From Paenalicyclobacillus macrosporangiidus (GTDB lineage: Bacteria; Bacillota; Bacilli; Alicyclobacillales; Alicyclobacillaceae): a stretch of DNA of 64,000 bases. Each line of letters opens with the position of its first letter. Positions within the stretch are counted from its first letter, which is position 1. The stretch spans positions 434,001-498,000 of the forward strand of contig NZ_FPBV01000001.1 in NCBI RefSeq assembly GCF_900116805.1, read 5' to 3'. Below, one piece after another: positions 24,743 to 32,675 of this stretch. Position numbers and translations under genes: made by a program. The notes beneath the pieces were generated by a model, which worked only from the letters and a program-made list of their open reading frames with translations, had not been told where the DNA came from and did not search any database.

Positions 24743-25204
24743 TCAACGGGCCGAGTCGGGGTTCCTCTTCTGTAGTTGCTTCCTCTTAAATTCCTGGTAG
24801 TCTTGCAACACCTCGGTAATCACTCCGTGCAGGAACTTTGCCATTTCCGGGTCGTACTCACCATATTCACCTTCCAGGTGTGCTGCAAGACGTTCGACTC
24901 GGCTGTCGGTATCCAAATCTTGTTCTGTATTCCTTTTCATCATAGATACTTCCTCAACAATTGTGCAACTTTTTGTTTCTGAACGTACATGCTTCGGCGT
25001 AGGGTCATCCGTCAGGCCAAACAGGTAGTCGAGAGATGTATCCAACAGACGTGCCAGCGTAATCAACTTATCGGCACGTGGAATTTTCCCTCGCGACTCG
25101 TAACCCGCAACGGCATCTCTCGTGACCTGTAACTGCCGCGCCAGTTCCTCCTGAGTCCAGCCGTGCTGCTCACGGAGGCGTTTCAGGCGTTCTCCAAAAG
25201 GCAT
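24743..25204 (-). CDS. cI-like XRE repressor
   Basis: A 153-residue regulator with an N-terminal HTH_3 domain (RLKRLREQHGWTQEELARQL, then VTRDAVAGYESRGKIP) over residues 5-60, and a helical, charged C-terminal part that probably dimerises. It is followed by the ImmA-like gene, the expected cleavage partner, and faces a divergent operator region. It is the best candidate for the master lysogeny repressor. Confidence 0.88.
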   Translation of the reverse strand: MPFGERLKRLREQHGWTQEELARQLQVTRDAVAGYESRGKIPRADKLITLARLLDTSLDYLFGLTDDPTPKHVRSETKSCTIVEEVSMMKRNTEQDLDTDSRVERLAAHLEGEYGEYDPEMAKFLHGVITEVLQDYQEFKRKQLQKRNPDSAR

Positions 25205-25238
25205 GTCTGTACCGTCCCCCCAAACTTCTTATGCACTT

Positions 25239-25266
25239 ATTATACACATAATGTTTCTGAAAGAAA
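25239..25266 (-). promoter_or_regulatory. leftward repressor promoter
   Basis: On the minus strand TTTCTT (25266-25261) and TATAAT (25244-25239) are 16 bases apart. The -35 lies inside the palindrome at 25251-25269, so repressor binding would autoregulate it. Confidence 0.5.
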
Positions 25267-25269
25267 CAT
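25251..25269. promoter_or_regulatory. palindromic operator
   Basis: ATGTTTC-TGAAA-GAAACAT, seven-base arms around five bases, lies between the divergent leftward and rightward promoters. Confidence 0.6.
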
Positions 25270-25291
25270 GACAAAAAGTACACAATGGATA

Positions 25292-25320
25292 TTGACCATG
25301 TACAATTGGAAACATACAAT
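25292..25320 (+). promoter_or_regulatory. rightward lytic-side promoter
   Basis: TTGACC (25292-25297) and TACAAT (25315-25320) with a 17-base spacer, 38 bases before the next XRE gene. Confidence 0.7.
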
Positions 25321-25357
25321 GATGGTGTTACTAAAAGTACATAAAAGGGGGGTGGTC

Positions 25358-25585
25358 ATGATGCGGTCCGGTATTGGTGCCGAAATGCGCAAACGTCGGC
25401 GCGACATGGGGCTGTCGCAGCAGGAAATGGCCGACCTGGTGAAGATATCGCGCTCCTATTACACCAATATCGAGCTTGGCACGCGTCGGCCCGGAGTGGA
25501 GACTGCAAAGCGTATAGCGGGGGTGCTTGGATTCGACTGGACCCGCTTCTACGATGACGAAAAGGCACAGGTCAGCACTGCGTGA
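25358..25585 (+). CDS. small XRE regulator (Cro-like)
   Basis: 75 residues with a single HTH_3 domain (MRKRRRDMGLSQQEMADLV, ISRSYYTNIELGTRRPG). It is the first gene on the lytic side of the divergent switch, which is the position of Cro. ATG 25358 follows AAAAGGGGG. Its stop touches the convergent XRE gene with no gap. Confidence 0.8.
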   Translation: MMRSGIGAEMRKRRRDMGLSQQEMADLVKISRSYYTNIELGTRRPGVETAKRIAGVLGFDWTRFYDDEKAQVSTA

Positions 25586-25822
25586 TCAGTGTCCGCCCGT
25601 ACACTTGCGATTCGGCGGCGTTGGGTCGTCGCTGCGACCAACCAAGTAGTCCAGCGATACGTCGAAAAAATCGGCGAGTTTGATGGCAGTGTCTAGAGTC
25701 GGTTTCTTATCGCCGGTCTCGTAAAAGGTGATGACCCTGGGTGTTACGCCAATGGCCGAAGCCACATCGTCACGTTTGAGGTTTCGAGACTTACGCAATG
25801 TTCGAAGGCGTTCTCCGAGCAC
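25586..25822 (-). CDS. second XRE repressor
   Basis: 78 residues, HTH_3 (RLRTLRKSRNLKRDDVASAIG, VTPRVITFYETGDKKP), ending in a charged tail. GTG start with GAGGAG eight bases upstream. It transcribes left, convergent with the Cro-like gene, and faces a second operator region (25842-25897). This gives the prophage a second, nested repressor switch. Confidence 0.8.
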   Translation of the reverse strand: MLGERLRTLRKSRNLKRDDVASAIGVTPRVITFYETGDKKPTLDTAIKLADFFDVSLDYLVGRSDDPTPPNRKCTGGH

Positions 25823-25841
25823 AAAATTTTCTCCTCAGCCC

Positions 25842-25897
25842 TTGACAAGGTACCTGCAGTACCTTAGTATGAGGGTTGTAAGGTACCTATGGTACCT
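25842..25897. promoter_or_regulatory. rightward promoter with two KpnI-like operator palindromes
   Basis: TTGACA (25842-25847) and TAGTAT (25865-25870) are 17 bases apart. The first palindrome AAGGTAC-CTGCA-GTACCTT (25847-25865) fills the spacer; the second AGGTACC-TAT-GGTACCT (25881-25897) covers the start point. A single GGTACCTTGACA half-site recurs at 26143-26154 before the excisionase-like gene. Confidence 0.7.
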
Positions 25898-25915
25898 AGA
25901 AGCAAGGTGGTGGTG

Positions 25916-26134
25916 ATGATGAGAACCAAGCTGAAACAAGCCCGCAAGGCGAATGGATGGACGCAGGCGGAAACCGCGAAGCGTCTCGGCATTACCGAAC
26001 GAGCCTACCGGCACTTCGAAGCGGGGACCCGCAATCCCAGCTACGACACGTTGGTGAAGTTGGAACAGCTCTTCGGAATGCCACATTCGGAACTCCTTGT
26101 TCCTGATTGTACTACAGACACCGAAACGGCGTAA
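25916..26134 (+). CDS. small XRE regulator
   Basis: 72 residues, HTH_3 domain (KLKQARKANGWTQAETAKRLG, ITERAYRHFEAGTRNPS). It is the first gene right of the second operator region and so a second Cro-like candidate, probably opposing the leftward repressor at 25586-25822. ATG 25916 lies after AAGGTGGTG. Confidence 0.8.
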   Translation: MMRTKLKQARKANGWTQAETAKRLGITERAYRHFEAGTRNPSYDTLVKLEQLFGMPHSELLVPDCTTDTETA

Positions 26135-26189
26135 GTGTTCGCGGTACCTTGACAACTGAACCATTACGCAGTCCAAGGAGGTTGATAGC

Positions 26190-26438
26190 ATGTCGGAGCA
26201 ACTTCCTCCAATCCTTACCATAAGTGACGTGGCACGGTACCTGCGGATCGGCCGTACCAAGGCCTATGAGCTTGCCTACCGGCCGGATTTCCCGGTGATC
26301 CGCATTGGGCGTCTCGTCAGGGTACCTCGAGAGCGGTTTCTAGCGTGGTGCGATTCCCAGGGCTTGACCACGGAACCAGCCTACAATTCGGAAGTCTCAC
26401 AAACAATCCCGGATTATGTGGCAAATCGCCGCCATTGA
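26190..26438 (+). CDS. excisionase-family DNA-binding protein
   Basis: 82 residues with the MerR/excisionase winged helix: ILTISDVARYLRIGRTKAYELA and VIRIGRLVRVPRERFLAW. In prophages such proteins bias the integrase towards excision or regulate early genes. AAGGAGGTTGATAGC precedes ATG 26190. Confidence 0.85.
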   Translation: MSEQLPPILTISDVARYLRIGRTKAYELAYRPDFPVIRIGRLVRVPRERFLAWCDSQGLTTEPAYNSEVSQTIPDYVANRRH

Positions 26439-26452
26439 AAGGAGGTGATTGG

Positions 26453-26707
26453 GTGCGGCCGGAGGAGAAGCAGGCGATTCGGGAGCGCTACTACAACGCG
26501 ACGTGCGGGTACCTGGAGTCGTCCATCATCGAATCCATGGATGACGTTCCACGTCTGCTCGCTGAAGTCGAATCTCTGGAGGAATTGGTGACGCGACAAT
26601 CACAGGCCTTGCTGAACGCAGAACGCGAGATCGCGCGGTTGAAACGGGAACTGGCGGACGCGCGGAGTGTCCTTCACCAGTACGTGTACGACTTCAACAT
26701 CTGCTGA
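26453..26707 (+). CDS. hypothetical coiled-coil phage protein
   Basis: 84 residues from GTG 26453, which has a near-perfect AAAGGAGGTGATT site. From about residue 28 to the end it is a Leu/Glu/Arg heptad-rich coiled coil. No family recognised. Confidence 0.65.
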   Translation: MRPEEKQAIRERYYNATCGYLESSIIESMDDVPRLLAEVESLEELVTRQSQALLNAEREIARLKRELADARSVLHQYVYDFNIC

Positions 26708-26723
26708 AAGCGGGGTACGCACT

Positions 26724-26969
26724 GTGCCAAAACGCACATTCGTCGCAGAGGTCGGCGGCGTCGAGTTTACGCGCACCACTGTAAGAACCGACCGGCATTA
26801 CACCCACGCAGTTATCGTCTGTTCGGAGGCCAGACCCGGGGTGTGGGGCTTCTGCGGAAGCGTGCAGTTGGCGCGAAAGCAACTCGCAGCGGCGCAGAAG
26901 GTGTGGTCGAAGGAAATCGCATCCGGGACGGCTCGGGCGTTCATCGTGCCAGTCTATGAGAGGAGGTAA
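26724..26969 (+). CDS. hypothetical phage protein
   Basis: 81 residues, starting at GTG 26724. Alternating beta-type segments (TFVAEVGGVEFTRTTV, YTHAVIVCSE) and a helix (ARKQLAAAQKVWSKEIA). No family recognised. Tightly packed in the early operon. Confidence 0.6.
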   Translation: MPKRTFVAEVGGVEFTRTTVRTDRHYTHAVIVCSEARPGVWGFCGSVQLARKQLAAAQKVWSKEIASGTARAFIVPVYERR

Positions 26970-26973
26970 ACGG

Positions 26974-27258
26974 ATGGACCTGGGCACGCTCCTGAGAATT
27001 TGCCGTCAGCGGAAGGGATTAAATCAGGCCCACGTAGCACGCATGTTGCACATCGACCGTACGGAGGTGTCCCGGATCGAACACAACCAGCGGCCCGTCA
27101 CGATTCAGATGCTTCAGAAGTGGGCGGAGGTCACCGAGAGCGGCGACATCATCGGGTGGTATATCGCAGACATGCTCGGTGCGGATGCCCGACGTTGGGA
27201 GCGCGTGTTGCGGTATGAGGCAGTGGTGGAGCAGTTGAAGCAGACCCTTTACGCGTAA
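26974..27258 (+). CDS. XRE-family HTH protein
   Basis: 94 residues, HTH_3 at 5-60 (LLRICRQRKGLNQAHVARML, IDRTEVSRIEHNQRPV), then a helix with WYIADML. GAGGAGG precedes ATG 26974. It is the fourth small rightward or leftward XRE protein within 2.5 kb and probably modulates early transcription. Confidence 0.75.
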   Translation: MDLGTLLRICRQRKGLNQAHVARMLHIDRTEVSRIEHNQRPVTIQMLQKWAEVTESGDIIGWYIADMLGADARRWERVLRYEAVVEQLKQTLYA

Positions 27259-27269
27259 GGAGGGAGAAG

Positions 27270-27551
27270 ATGCAGGTATCCATTAAAGAACGGTCCCGTG
27301 CCTTGGCTGATGGGGTTCTGCGTATGCAGGCGTTCGACGAGCAGTTTCGAGCTTTCCTGTCTTCCCTACAAAGGATGGCAGACAGGTGCCCACGCTCGAC
27401 CTCTACGGATGGTGAATACGAGCTTGGATTTAAGGCAGGCATGGGGAACGGACTCCGCATGGTGATGGACGATCTGTTGATGTTCTATGGAGACTTCAAG
27501 CGCATCCAAGAAAAAATCTCGGACGCTGTCCGAAGCGAACCGAGATGTTAA
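27270..27551 (+). CDS. hypothetical phage protein
   Basis: 93 residues, mainly helical, with FDEQFRAFLSSLQRMADR and a glycine-rich turn ELGFKAGMGNGLRM. Good AAGGAGGG site. No recognised family. A strong hairpin follows. Confidence 0.6.
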   Translation: MQVSIKERSRALADGVLRMQAFDEQFRAFLSSLQRMADRCPRSTSTDGEYELGFKAGMGNGLRMVMDDLLMFYGDFKRIQEKISDAVRSEPRC

Positions 27552-27562
27552 GGATAGGGTCT

Positions 27563-27592
27563 TGCCCCCATCCTAACAGACGGATGGGGGCA
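27563..27592 (+). terminator. hairpin between early genes
   Basis: TGCCCCCATCC (27563-27573) and GGATGGGGGCA (27582-27592) form a perfect 11-pair stem with an eight-base loop, but there is no T run. It may be a weak terminator, a processing site or an antitermination target. Confidence 0.5.
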
Positions 27593-27639
27593 CACACAAG
27601 AGGCGTGTACATCGGTCGCATCGGGAGGTGAAGGAGGGA

Positions 27640-28116
27640 ATGGACATCGTGAACACGACTTGCGGACGGTGCCACAGGCCACTGAGAAATCCGCGGTGGC
27701 GGGAAATCGGATACGGCAAGGTGTGCTACAGCAAGGTTCAGGCCGAATCGGCCCGCGGTAACGAGGACAGCAATCAGACCATCGGAGCGGTCCTTACCGG
27801 GTTGGTGAATGGCTACGTCGGGATGCGGACGAAACAAGGTCTCATCATCAACGAGGTCATCGGAGGCCGGCAAGTTCCGCTGAAACATCAGGTCCTGCAC
27901 AGTCCAACCGGGATGGAGTGGGGCTATGGCGGTTCGGGTCCAGCGGACCTCGCATACAGCATCCTCTGCACGGTCACGGATCCGGAAACGGCCGAACGGT
28001 ATCACAAGGAATTCAAGTGGGACTTCGTTGCGGGATTCGACCGAGACCGGTGGGAACTTGACCGGCACCAAGTAGAAAGCTGGTTGGCGGAAAGGCTGGC
28101 AGAGAGACTGGAATGA
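27640..28116 (+). CDS. phage protein with N-terminal zinc-finger motif (DUF6011-like)
   Basis: About 158 residues. The N-terminus CGRCHRPLRNPRWREIGYGKVC matches the CxxC...GxxCxxK pattern of DUF6011-type zinc ribbons seen in phages. The rest is a mixed alpha/beta domain (YHKEFKWDFVAGF). ATG 27640 or GTG 27649 are both possible behind GAAGGAGGG. Nucleic-acid binding is inferred only from the zinc motif. Confidence 0.65.
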   Translation: MDIVNTTCGRCHRPLRNPRWREIGYGKVCYSKVQAESARGNEDSNQTIGAVLTGLVNGYVGMRTKQGLIINEVIGGRQVPLKHQVLHSPTGMEWGYGGSGPADLAYSILCTVTDPETAERYHKEFKWDFVAGFDRDRWELDRHQVESWLAERLAERLE

Positions 28117-28230
28117 AAAGATGGCACGCTGCCACGTGCCACCTTCAATGGGGTCGCCAATGGATTGGCTCAATCAACTCAGTTCCATTCTAACGGCGGC
28201 CCCGAACGAACACAAGGGGGGCATAGAACC

Positions 28231-28452
28231 ATGCCAAGCGACGCAGCGATTCGGGCGATGATCGACGACTACATCACCAGGGTACCCGAGCCGAATGTCG
28301 TCAGTAGCTGCAGCTATTGCGAGGGTGAGCTGTACGAGGGGCAGGAGGTCACGGTGTACGAAGACGAGGTCTTCTGCGATGAGGATTGTCTGGTGTCGTA
28401 CCTGCGGCAACACTCCTACGTTTACAGCGCGGTCCTGGGGGTGGACTACTGA
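28231..28452 (+). CDS. small zinc-ribbon phage protein
   Basis: 73 residues with SYCEGELYEG and FCDEDCLVSYL, a likely four-ligand zinc site. AAGGGGGG lies nine bases before ATG 28231. The stop overlaps the exonuclease start (TGATG). Function unknown. Confidence 0.65.
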   Translation: MPSDAAIRAMIDDYITRVPEPNVVSSCSYCEGELYEGQEVTVYEDEVFCDEDCLVSYLRQHSYVYSAVLGVDY

Positions 28453-29438
28453 TGGCGATTGCGAGAGCCGAGGCGAGCCTGCGCAGGGATCGGTATACAT
28501 CTGCGCTGGTGCTAATCGATACTTCGCGGCTCTCCCGTGATGAGTGGCTTGCATGGAGGCGGTTGGGTATCGGCGGTTCGGATGCCGCAGCCGTGGCCGG
28601 GATCAGTCCGTGGAAATCGCCGACGAGCTTGTATCTCGAAAAACTCGGGGCTGCAGAGCCGGAGGAAGCTGGCGAGGCCGCCTATTGGGGAACGCTCCAG
28701 GAACCGCTTGTCGCCAAGGAGTTCAAGGAACGCACGGGATACCTGGTTCGCCGCAGGAACGCCATGCTCCGGCACCCAGAGCATGACTTCATGATTGCCG
28801 ACATCGACCGCCTGGTGCACATTCCGGGGCGTGGTTGGGGTGTACTGGAGGTCAAATGCACAGGCGCGAGGCATTCCGGCGATTGGGAGGACGACAAAGT
28901 CCCAGACCATTACATGCTTCAACTTCAGCATTATCTCGCCGTGACTGGCCTGGAATTCGGCTTCTTCGCGGTCCTGATCGGTGGGCAGAAGTACCACCAG
29001 GTTGAGGTCGAACGCGACGACCAGCTCATCGACTACCTGGTGCAGATCGAGAAGGACTTCTGGCACTGCGTGGAGACACGGACACCGCCTGAGTTAGACG
29101 GCTCCATTTCGTCCGTGAACGTCCTGGACTACTTGTATCCACCGGAAAAGACGAACCCGGACGAGGTCCAGCTGCCAGAGGACATGGAGTTCTGGATTCA
29201 GCAGTACATCGAGGCCTGCGGGGATATCAAAGAGGCTGAGGAACGCAAGCAGCGAGCAGCGAACGAGCTGAAGGCCTATCTCGGAGACAGGGAAGTGGGT
29301 CGCCACGGTCTCCACAAGGTTTCCTGGAAAGCAGTTCGGACGGAACGGTTCGATACGAAGGCGTTCCAGGCTGCTCACCCGGAGCTGTTCAAGCAGTTCC
29401 TGAAGACCAGCGTGACTCGGCGGTTCACCATTTCGTGA
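28452..29438 (+). CDS. YqaJ-like viral exonuclease/recombinase
   Basis: A 328-residue nuclease of the YqaJ/lambda-exonuclease family, which resects DNA ends for single-strand annealing with RecT. Landmarks: WLAWRRLGIGGSDAAAVAGISPW at the start, YWGTLQEPLVAKEF, the metal site in MIADIDRLV and GVLEVKCTG (E-x-K), and LQLQHYLAVTG. It is coupled to the gene before it and lies just ahead of recT, the classic exonuclease-annealase pair. Confidence 0.92.
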   Translation: MAIARAEASLRRDRYTSALVLIDTSRLSRDEWLAWRRLGIGGSDAAAVAGISPWKSPTSLYLEKLGAAEPEEAGEAAYWGTLQEPLVAKEFKERTGYLVRRRNAMLRHPEHDFMIADIDRLVHIPGRGWGVLEVKCTGARHSGDWEDDKVPDHYMLQLQHYLAVTGLEFGFFAVLIGGQKYHQVEVERDDQLIDYLVQIEKDFWHCVETRTPPELDGSISSVNVLDYLYPPEKTNPDEVQLPEDMEFWIQQYIEACGDIKEAEERKQRAANELKAYLGDREVGRHGLHKVSWKAVRTERFDTKAFQAAHPELFKQFLKTSVTRRFTIS

Positions 29439-29455
29439 CGTGAGGGGGTATTCAC

Positions 29456-30409
29456 GTGGCGAAAGCGAACACGGCGGCCGTACGAGACAAACTCGCGCAA
29501 CGGGCGCAGAACCAGCAGCAAAACCCGGAGCAAAACGGAAACGGAGGCGCGACCAGTTTCAGCGCCGTCATCAAGCAGTACCTGCGGACCCCGGCCATCA
29601 AATCTCGGTTCGACGAGGTTCTGAAGAATCGGGCTCCGCAGTTCATGAGTAGCATCATCAACCTCTGTAACGCGGATCCGAACCTGCAGGCCTGCACGCC
29701 GATGTCGATCATCTCGGCGTGCATGGTGGCGGCAACGCTGAACCTGCCGGTTGACCGCAATCTCGGATACGCATGGATCGTGCCGTACCGGGACAACAAG
29801 TCCGGGCAAGTGGTGGCCACGTTTCAGTTGGGCTATCGCGGCTACATCCAATTGGCCCTTCGGAGCGGGCAGTACCGGCGCATCAACGCAGTGACCATTT
29901 ACAAAGGCGAGCTGGTCTCCTGGAACCCGCTGACGGAGGAACTGGTATACGACCCGCGCCGCAAGGAATCGGACGAGGTCGAAGGCTACGCCGGGTACTT
30001 TGAACTGCTGAATGGCTTCACAAAGACGGTCTTCTGGACCAGGGACCAGATCGAAGCGCACCGCCAGCGGTTCTCAAAGACCAGCAAGATTTGGGACAGC
30101 GACTACGAGGCCATGGCCTTGAAGACAGTGATACGAAGCCTGCTCGGCCGGTGGGGCATCCTCTCCGTGGAAATGCAGGAGGCATACTCGCGGGACGTTG
30201 CTGCAGAAACGGGCGAGGGCGCGCCGCCGCAGAACGACATCATCGACGCGGAATTCGAAGTCAAGGATAGCGACTCCTCTGACGCTCTCCATGACAACGA
30301 TTCCGGTCCAGATGATGGTGAACCGGCGAACGATTCCGAGTCCGAAGCTGGTGAAGGTACCTCGTTAGGACTGAACCTGGGGCCTGAAGAGGACCCGTTC
30401 GCGGATTGA
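29456..30409 (+). CDS. recT: RecT single-strand annealing protein
   Basis: 317 residues. The RecT core spans about 35-245 with PMSIISACMVAATLNLPVD, GYRGYIQLALRSGQYR, YAGYFELLNGFTKT and MALKTVIRSLL. The N-terminus is Gln/Asn-rich and the tail acidic and disordered. GTG start after GAGGGGG. Together with the YqaJ nuclease it gives the phage its own homologous recombination system. Confidence 0.95.
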   Translation: MAKANTAAVRDKLAQRAQNQQQNPEQNGNGGATSFSAVIKQYLRTPAIKSRFDEVLKNRAPQFMSSIINLCNADPNLQACTPMSIISACMVAATLNLPVDRNLGYAWIVPYRDNKSGQVVATFQLGYRGYIQLALRSGQYRRINAVTIYKGELVSWNPLTEELVYDPRRKESDEVEGYAGYFELLNGFTKTVFWTRDQIEAHRQRFSKTSKIWDSDYEAMALKTVIRSLLGRWGILSVEMQEAYSRDVAAETGEGAPPQNDIIDAEFEVKDSDSSDALHDNDSGPDDGEPANDSESEAGEGTSLGLNLGPEEDPFAD

Positions 30410-30453
30410 ATTGTACTGCTCGACTGATCTGCTCGACCGGAGGTGAACACCAC

Positions 30454-31359
30454 GTGGCGTGGATCGAATCGCACAGCAGCCTTGGACACCATCCAAAGAC
30501 AAAACGGTTAGCGCGCGCGTTGGGTGTGAACCTGCCCACCGCCGTGGGAATGCTCCATTTTCTGTGGTGGTGGGCGGTCGAGTACGCGAAAGATGGGGAT
30601 TTGTCCGACTTTGATGCCGCGGAAATCGCCGAGGAATTGTACTGGGATGGCGATCCAGATGAACTCCTGAACGCGCTCATTTCCGCAGGCTTTCTGGACC
30701 GTACCGACGACGGATCACTCGTCATCCACGATTGGTACGACTACGCCGGGAAGCTCATCGAGGACATTGAAAAGAAGCGGCAGCAGAATGCGGAGCGTCA
30801 AAGAAGATTTCGCTCGAAACAACAGTCGACCAAACATAACGCTGACAGTAACGCATCACGTAATGACGATGTAACGCGTGACTCACGCGTTACTGTAACG
30901 CACCGTAACGCCCCTACCTTACCTAACCTAACCTTACCTAACCAAACCAGAGATAAAGACAACGACGACATACGTGGATCTGAAGAGTTACGTGATCAAG
31001 AGCGCGAGACGGAATCCAGCGCGGAAGGATCGTCGTCGTTGTCGTCGTCCAACATTTTGGCAAGAGTGGCAAAGGCCTACGAATCGGAGATTGGTGTGCT
31101 GTCGTCCATGGTCCAGGAGGAACTTTCAGCCATGGTCGATGAGTATCCCGCGGACTGGATTGAGGATGCCATCAGGCAAGCGGCTGTACAGAACGTGCGC
31201 AAGCTGTCGTATGTCCGCAGCATCCTGTCCAACTGGCAGACAGAGGGCAGAGGCGCATTGCCTCGCGGACAGCCGAGAGCGGCGCCGAGCACCCGCGTAC
31301 GCGGGAGACCGGATCGCTCCAATGAGGTTCTGTACAGCTCGGAGGAATTGGGGTTTTAG
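30454..31359 (+). CDS. DnaD-like replication initiator
   Basis: A 301-residue initiator. The N-terminal winged-helix part (ARALGVNLPTAVGMLHFLWWW, AEELYWDGDPDELLNALISAGFL) resembles phage replisome organisers. After a basic coiled segment comes an Asn/Thr/Ser-rich linker (about 130-190), then a DnaD-like domain (VAKAYESEIG, DWIEDAIRQAAVQNVRKLSYVRSIL NW). The linker DNA carries iterons, so the gene probably contains its own origin. It is directly followed by a DnaC-like loader. Confidence 0.85.
   Translation: MAWIESHSSLGHHPKTKRLARALGVNLPTAVGMLHFLWWWAVEYAKDGDLSDFDAAEIAEELYWDGDPDELLNALISAGFLDRTDDGSLVIHDWYDYAGKLIEDIEKKRQQNAERQRRFRSKQQSTKHNADSNASRNDDVTRDSRVTVTHRNAPTLPNLTLPNQTRDKDNDDIRGSEELRDQERETESSAEGSSSLSSSNILARVAKAYESEIGVLSSMVQEELSAMVDEYPADWIEDAIRQAAVQNVRKLSYVRSILSNWQTEGRGALPRGQPRAAPSTRVRGRPDRSNEVLYSSEELGF
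30848..30950. repeat. iteron cluster, probable phage replication origin
   Basis: GTAACGC occurs directly at 30848, 30871, 30895 and 30905 and inverted at 30887-30893. The middle pair form a perfect palindrome, 11-base arms around one base (30871-30893). A run of CCTTACCTAACC-type repeats (30912-30950) follows and could be the unwinding region. The cluster lies within the linker of the DnaD-like gene. Confidence 0.7.
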
Positions 31360-31372
31360 GGGGTGATTCACC

Positions 31373-32182
31373 GTGGAACCGATTGGTTCCGTCCTGCAGC
31401 GGTACGCGGGTTTGTTCGAGATCCGCGAGTTGGGACAAGAGCTCTGCAATGGCTGTGGAGTGACGGTCAGGCTGGTGGAGGTCATCCCGAAAGGGTCGCT
31501 ACCTGGCGGGCGGTTCAAGCTGGGGTGCCGGTGTGAGGAACTGAGGATCGTGCGGGAGATCATGGCCGAGAACAAGCGGCGCCACACGGAGCGGATCAGG
31601 GCGCTGTTCGACCGACTGAGCCTGATTTCACCGAGCCTCAAAAACGCACGGTTCGAGACGTTCAGGGTCGAGACAGACAGCCAACGTCAGGCCCTGGCGG
31701 CGGCGAAGGCCTACGTGGAACGGTTCGGAACCGGTCCAGCGGAGAACATGCTTTTCGTCGGGCCCTACGGGACGGGGAAGTCCCACCTGGCCGTCTCGGT
31801 GGTGCGGGCGTTGATAGACCGGGAGTACACCGGGATCTTCGCATCGGTGCCGGACCTCCTGACGAAAATCAAGGCCACGTATAACCGGCGGTCGGATGTT
31901 TCTGAGGACGACGTGCTGGAGGCCTTACGAACGGTCGATGTCCTAGTCCTGGACGACATCGGCGCCGAGTACAGCGGCAACGCGGATGAGTCCTGGGCCG
32001 AGTCCAAGATTTTCGAGGTCATGAACGCTCGACAGGGCATGGCGACCGTGTACACGACGAACCTGAACGGCGAGCAGCTGCAGGCGAAGATCGGGGCGCG
32101 CAATTTCAGCCGCATGTGTGAGGGGCTTGTGGTCGTGAAACTCAGTGGCCGGGACTACCGGCGCACGAAGATCAAGTTCTGA
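31373..32182 (+). CDS. DnaC-like helicase loader ATPase
   Basis: A 269-residue AAA+ ATPase. The N-terminal zinc cluster (CNGCGVTVRL ... GCRCEE) precedes the core with Walker A FVGPYGTGKSHLA, Walker B VLVLDDIGAE and a sensor region TVYTTNLNGEQL. It loads the replicative helicase at the phage origin. GTG start; immediate neighbour of the initiator, as in SPP1- and Tuc2009-like modules. Confidence 0.9.
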   Translation: MEPIGSVLQRYAGLFEIRELGQELCNGCGVTVRLVEVIPKGSLPGGRFKLGCRCEELRIVREIMAENKRRHTERIRALFDRLSLISPSLKNARFETFRVETDSQRQALAAAKAYVERFGTGPAENMLFVGPYGTGKSHLAVSVVRALIDREYTGIFASVPDLLTKIKATYNRRSDVSEDDVLEALRTVDVLVLDDIGAEYSGNADESWAESKIFEVMNARQGMATVYTTNLNGEQLQAKIGARNFSRMCEGLVVVKLSGRDYRRTKIKF

Positions 32183-32196
32183 AGAGGGGGATCAGC

Positions 32197-32454
32197 ATGA
32201 AAGCTGTGGGAGTGGTTCGCAGGATTGACGACCTGGGGCGGTTGGTGATCCCCAAGGAGGTTCGCCGGGCCCTGGGTTTCAACGAGGGCGACCCAATGGA
32301 AATCTTCGTGGATGGTGAGCGAGTGATCATCCGCCGTTATGAGCGTGGGTGCGTGTTCTGCGGTGAGGCGACGGACGACATGCAGACGCTGGCTGGGAAG
32401 CTGGTATGCGGGTCGTGCGTGAACGAACTGACCAAGGCAGGGGGGCAGAACTGA
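32197..32454 (+). CDS. AbrB-like regulator with C-terminal zinc motif
   Basis: 85 residues. Residues 1-48 are a SpoVT/AbrB swapped-hairpin DNA-binding domain (VVRRIDDLGRLVIPKEVRRAL, EGDPMEIFVDGERVII). The tail holds CVFCGEATDD ... VCGSCVNEL, a zinc ribbon. Probably a transition-state-like transcription factor borrowed from the host. Overlaps the next gene as TGATG. Confidence 0.88.
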   Translation: MKAVGVVRRIDDLGRLVIPKEVRRALGFNEGDPMEIFVDGERVIIRRYERGCVFCGEATDDMQTLAGKLVCGSCVNELTKAGGQN

Positions 32455-32675
32455 TGCCGATCATCAAGGAGTCGCCGGTGCATGTGGTACAGGTGCGGGC
32501 CTTCTGCGAAGAGTGCGGCGGCGAACTCAAGTCCACGGGATTCGGCTGGCCCGACTTCCCGATGAAGTACGAGCACATCTGCGACGGTTGCGGCAACCGG
32601 TACATGCTTGAAATGGTCTACCCTGCGACGGAGTTTGGAACGGTTCACCGGCACGCCGGCGCTGGTCGGGCATGA
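32454..32675 (+). CDS. small zinc-ribbon phage protein
   Basis: 73 residues with FCEECGGELKSTGFG and HICDGCGNRYML, a four-cysteine zinc ribbon. Translationally coupled to the AbrB-like gene. Function unknown. Confidence 0.7.
   Translation: MPIIKESPVHVVQVRAFCEECGGELKSTGFGWPDFPMKYEHICDGCGNRYMLEMVYPATEFGTVHRHAGAGRA

Noticed and set aside
30841-30960. CRISPR-like repeat array
   Set aside because: Repeats are 7-12 bases with irregular spacing and lie inside a coding frame; there are no cas genes. An iteron origin explains them better.
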